64,000 nt of DNA from Chitinophaga pinensis (GTDB lineage Bacteria > Bacteroidota > Bacteroidia > UKL13-3), in contig CAMAWM010000005.1 of NCBI GenBank assembly GCA_945861965.1, forward strand, positions 28,362 through 92,361, given 5' to 3'. A program made the translations under genes and the position numbers. Positions 61,594-64,000 of the stretch are shown piece after piece. Position 1 is the stretch's first letter. Each line of letters starts with the position of its first letter. Under the pieces are notes generated by a model, which saw only the letters and a list, made by a program, of their open reading frames with translations, did not search any database and had not been told where the DNA came from.

Positions 61594-62307
61594 TTACCAT
61601 TTCATTCCTAAACGTACGCCTGCTGTTGGTATTAATCCTGCGCTTCCTGCAAATAAATTTGAAGCGCTTGCACCAAGATTATTAACTGTAGTTGATGCAC
61701 CACCTACTGTTGTTACTTCTTTACCATCACCTATACTAACCATTGTATACAATGGAATTCCAAATTCGCCACCAATATAAACTGCATCGGTGAAATAATA
61801 ATCAGCACCTATTGCTAATCCTAAACCAAATGCCATTATAGAACCATTAGTTGTTGCAACATTTGTTCCTTGTGCTCCTGTAATACCTGTTGCTCCATTA
61901 GGAGTTCCATCGGTAGTTTTATCCGTTCCGCCACCGCCCATCATAATTCCAATCTGAGCAGCTGCATAAGGAGAAAGTTTGTCTGTTCCTGCAAAGTGTT
62001 TTTCAATACCAGGAGAAAACGAAAGAGAAAACCCTTCATTAATTTCTCTTTTAGCCTTATATGTTGTAGCACCTGCTACTTCTACATTATAAGTACTGCT
62101 AGAGCTACCAAGATTAAAACGACAACGAACTGCCATGTCATCGCTTATAAAATAACGAAAACGGAATTCATCCAAAGCATAATCTAAAGAATTTAGACCT
62201 GCACCAGTAATTGATACTTCAGCAGTTCTTGATCCTGCAGTTGGTTTTTGAGCAAAAGCAAAAGTTCCAACTAATGCCAATGCAATAATTAAGATTGTTT
62301 TTTTCAT
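61594..62307 (-). CDS. Porin-like outer-membrane beta-barrel protein
   Basis: A 237-residue outer-membrane protein. The start is the ATG giving MKKTILIIALALVGTFAFAQ, a clean signal peptide ending FAFAQ; the upstream frame to 62397 runs through the promoter. The mature protein shows alternating polar and aromatic strands: SLDYALDEFRFRYFISDDMA, INEGFSLSFSPGIEKHFAG, LSPYAAAQIGIMMGGGG, GLGLAIGADYYFTDAVYIGG, and ends AGVRLGMKW with the terminal aromatic expected for barrel insertion. It fits the small outer-membrane-beta-barrel families of Bacteroidota; which pore or ligand is unknown. It has a perfect promoter (62340-62369) and a strong terminator, so it is an isolated and probably well expressed gene. 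Confidence 0.88.
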   Translation of the reverse strand: MKKTILIIALALVGTFAFAQKPTAGSRTAEVSITGAGLNSLDYALDEFRFRYFISDDMAVRCRFNLGSSSSTYNVEVAGATTYKAKREINEGFSLSFSPGIEKHFAGTDKLSPYAAAQIGIMMGGGGTDKTTDGTPNGATGITGAQGTNVATTNGSIMAFGLGLAIGADYYFTDAVYIGGEFGIPLYTMVSIGDGKEVTTVGGASTTVNNLGASASNLFAGSAGLIPTAGVRLGMKW

Positions 62308-62339
62308 GTTGTTTTTAGTTTTGTTTTGTTTAACACGAA

Positions 62340-62369
62340 CAAAGATATATGTAGACATTAACTTGGCAA
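62340..62369 (-). promoter_or_regulatory. Promoter of the beta-barrel gene (TTG-N19-TATCTTTG)
   Basis: On the minus strand TTG (62369-62367), 19-base spacer, TATCTTTG (62347-62340). It fits the Bacteroidota pattern exactly. The ATG at 62307 follows 32 bases later. Confidence 0.78.
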
Positions 62370-62491
62370 TGCAAGACACCTTAAAAGTAAAAATCATTGG
62401 GTAATAAAAATGTGATTAAAGGCGCAACAAGCTAATAAACAAGCATTTGATTTGACTGGAAGTGTTTATAAATAAATAATGTAAAGGGTAA

Positions 62492-63136
62492 TTACCAGGC
62501 TTGTTCGCCAATTAATGGCACGAAACTGAAATCATTTAAAATAATTTCCTCGTAATTATTTTTCGACTTTTTAATTATGCTGTGCATTTTTTGAACACTT
62601 TCATCGCCAACAGGAATTACCAAAATACCGCCTACTTTCAATTGCTCAATGAGTGCTTTTGGAACAACGGGTGCACCAGCAGTTACAATTATTTTATCAA
62701 AAGGTGCTTCATTAGCACATCCTAAACTTCCATCGCCCAAAACACAGGTTGCATTGTAACCGAGTTTATGTAAAAGTTTTGTAGCATTTTCATAGAGTAT
62801 TTCGTTTCGTTCAATGGTAATTAGTTTTGCGCCCATTTCTACTAATATACTTGCCTGATATCCTGAACCTGTCCCGATTTCTAAAACTTTATTGCCTTTT
62901 TCAATTTGTAGTAACTGCGTTTGAAAAGCAACAGTATAGGGTTGAGAAATAGTTTGTCCTTCGGCAATTCTAAAAGCTTTGTCTTGATAGGCATGCGTTC
63001 TGAAATCTGTATGCATAAAAAAATGTCTTGGCACTTTTAACATAGCCGCAATCACTTTTTTATCGTTGATTCCTTTATGTGTTAGCTCATCAATCAATCT
63101 TTTTCGTAAACCTTTGTCTTTATATGTGTCAATCAT
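62492..63136 (-). CDS. pcm: Protein-L-isoaspartate O-methyltransferase
   Basis: SAM-dependent enzyme that methylates isoaspartyl residues so that aged proteins can be repaired; 214 residues. The start is the ATG giving MIDTYKDKGLRKRLIDELTH, as in homologues; the upstream frame (to 63190) adds a hydrophobic stretch that looks like a signal peptide but is not in the family. Motifs: VPRHFFMHTDFRTHAYQDKA, EGQTISQPYTVAFQTQLLQI, the SAM-binding VLEIGTGSGYQASILVEMGA, VLGDGSLGCANEAPFDKIIV and GGILVIPVGD. Alternative start at 63190 cannot be excluded. Confidence 0.93.
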   Translation of the reverse strand: MIDTYKDKGLRKRLIDELTHKGINDKKVIAAMLKVPRHFFMHTDFRTHAYQDKAFRIAEGQTISQPYTVAFQTQLLQIEKGNKVLEIGTGSGYQASILVEMGAKLITIERNEILYENATKLLHKLGYNATCVLGDGSLGCANEAPFDKIIVTAGAPVVPKALIEQLKVGGILVIPVGDESVQKMHSIIKKSKNNYEEIILNDFSFVPLIGEQAW

Positions 63137-63328
63137 TTGTCGGCAAAATAATATGGAAACTAGGAGTAAGCACTTTAAAATTTTGAACAAACTTGGATTT
63201 GAAAAATGCCGTGTGTATAGTTTATTACGAAAACCAAATGTCGCTGTTCAATAATTAAAATCTGAATAAAATATTAGCACATCAATTGAACTTAGATTTG
63301 TTCGATAAAAAATATTTTTTAAGCCCTG

Positions 63329-64000
63329 ATGATAAATATTGGAATTGTAGGAGTAAACGAACTTAGCAAAAAACATATTGAAAAAATTATTGAAATCCCC
63401 GATTTCAATATTTCAGGTTTTTACGATCGCGATGAAGAAAGCTCCAAGAACATCGAAAAAATTTATGGACTCAGACGTTTCGAAAGTTATGCCGAATTGG
63501 TTAATTACTCAGATGCGGTTGATATATTAACTCCGGTTGGCACACATTTTAATTTTGCCGAAGATGCCATTCGCAATTGTAGGCATGTATTTGTAGATAA
63601 AGTTTTGAGCGAAAATCTGGATGAGGCAAAAGAACTGAATCGACTTGCATACGAAGCCAATATTCAATTGTATGTTAGTCGTTACGAAAAATTCCATAAA
63701 AATTTTATTTTGCTAAAACGTCTGCTAAACAATCCATTGTATATTGAGTCTTCAAAATTTGATGCAAACATCATTAATCTTTCGCCCGAACATTTAGTTT
63801 TTGATTTATTGCTCACAGAATTGGATATGGTTTTGAGCATTGTAAAAGCAAATGTTAAACGCGTTAGAGCAACTGGGGCTTGTTTGCATGGCGATATTGT
63901 TGACTTTGTAAATGTTAGAATTGAGTTTGACAATGGTTGCATTTACAATATGCTTGGAGGAAGTTTTAACTCAAAACAACAAAACAAAATTAGTTTCTTT
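63329..64000 (+). CDS. Gfo/Idh/MocA-family NAD(P)-dependent oxidoreductase (partial)
   Basis: The frame is open from the ATG at 63329 to the window end, giving 224 residues of an incomplete protein. It begins MINIGIVGVNELSKKHIEKI, a Rossmann dinucleotide-binding start (GIVGVN), followed by VDILTPVGTHFNFAEDAIRN and CRHVFVDKVLSENLDEAKEL, the analogue of the family TPxxxHxxxAxxxxxxGKHVFxEKP motif, with DKV in place of EKP. Residues 115-224 are the start of the C-terminal substrate domain. TAGATTTG at 63293-63300 is a possible -7 box; no TTG is correctly spaced. Substrate unknown. The short minus-strand frame inside this region is only a shadow. Confidence 0.82.
   Translation, partial: MINIGIVGVNELSKKHIEKIIEIPDFNISGFYDRDEESSKNIEKIYGLRRFESYAELVNYSDAVDILTPVGTHFNFAEDAIRNCRHVFVDKVLSENLDEAKELNRLAYEANIQLYVSRYEKFHKNFILLKRLLNNPLYIESSKFDANIINLSPEHLVFDLLLTELDMVLSIVKANVKRVRATGACLHGDIVDFVNVRIEFDNGCIYNMLGGSFNSKQQNKISFF

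Noticed and set aside
1..64000. Search for tRNA, rRNA, insertion sequences, phage genes, toxin-antitoxin modules and defence genes
   Set aside because: No gap shows a cloverleaf or rRNA-like stretch, and no transposase, integrase, phage, restriction or CRISPR-associated protein motif was seen in any plausible frame.

Overview
The window looks like a chromosomal segment of an aerobic, AT-rich member of the Bacteroidota, probably from the gliding, environmental side of the phylum. Several things point there. Secreted giants carry type IX secretion (T9SS) sorting domains of both type A and type B. There is a TamL-type BamA-family lipoprotein and a DUF1800/DUF1501 pair. Several starts are preceded by the Bacteroidota promoter pattern TTG-N18-21-TAnnTTTG. 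Shine-Dalgarno sequences are hard to find and TTG starts recur. Nearly everything is ordinary, densely packed chromosomal gene content. I saw no rRNA, tRNA, CRISPR array, insertion sequence, prophage or defence island, and no gene-free stretch longer than about 265 bases.

Layout. 1-3 kb: end of the complex I operon (nuoL tail, nuoM, nuoN). 3-13 kb: a 2099-residue PKD-rich T9SS type B protein, KDO transferase, and a T9SS type A Omp28-like protein whose frame is broken near its N-terminus. 13-18.5 kb: biosynthetic arginine decarboxylase, a tiny basic protein with its own promoter and terminator, argS, and an MsbA-like ABC exporter. 18.5-24 kb: a T9SS type A protein with ten Ig-like repeats, then biotin carboxylase. 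24-28.5 kb: a PhoB/PhoR-like two-component pair preceded by a striking 11-bp-phased direct-repeat operator, a TlpA-type lipoprotein and gatB. 28.6-34.5 kb: GlcNAc-kinase-like protein, GT39 and PAP2 membrane proteins, an EamA transporter, a zinc-ribbon membrane mini-protein, YraN and a zinc-dependent phospholipase C/S1-P1-like protein. 34.5-39.5 kb: DUF1501 and DUF1800 proteins, and an ALDH8A1-like aminomuconate semialdehyde dehydrogenase. 39.5-40.9 kb: a lone secreted HExxH protein followed by a long imperfect palindrome, which looks like an inserted cassette. 40.9-51.6 kb: ABC-F ATPase, SpoU methylase head-to-head with TamL, an NFACT protein, an MBL hydrolase, exported superoxide dismutase, WbqC, a DUF1801/YdeI protein and CCA-type nucleotidyltransferase. 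51.6-64 kb: a probable three-gene unit of RfbC, tryptophan 2,3-dioxygenase and a MORN-like protein, then a coiled-coil membrane protein, cystathionine beta-synthase, CTP synthase, a 2-oxoacid dehydrogenase E2, alanine dehydrogenase, a GT-C-like membrane protein, a beta-barrel protein, Pcm and the start of a Gfo/Idh/MocA oxidoreductase.

The observations most worth a second look are: (1) six consecutive 11-bp units resembling a Pho box directly upstream of the PhoB-like regulator; (2) the cassette-like insertion with a terminal palindrome at 39.5-40.9 kb; (3) the single-base frame break in the Omp28-like gene; (4) the overlapping divergent starts of the SpoU methylase and TamL genes; and (5) near-identical promoter and leader sequences ahead of two T9SS cargo genes. 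I found no clearly new multi-gene system.
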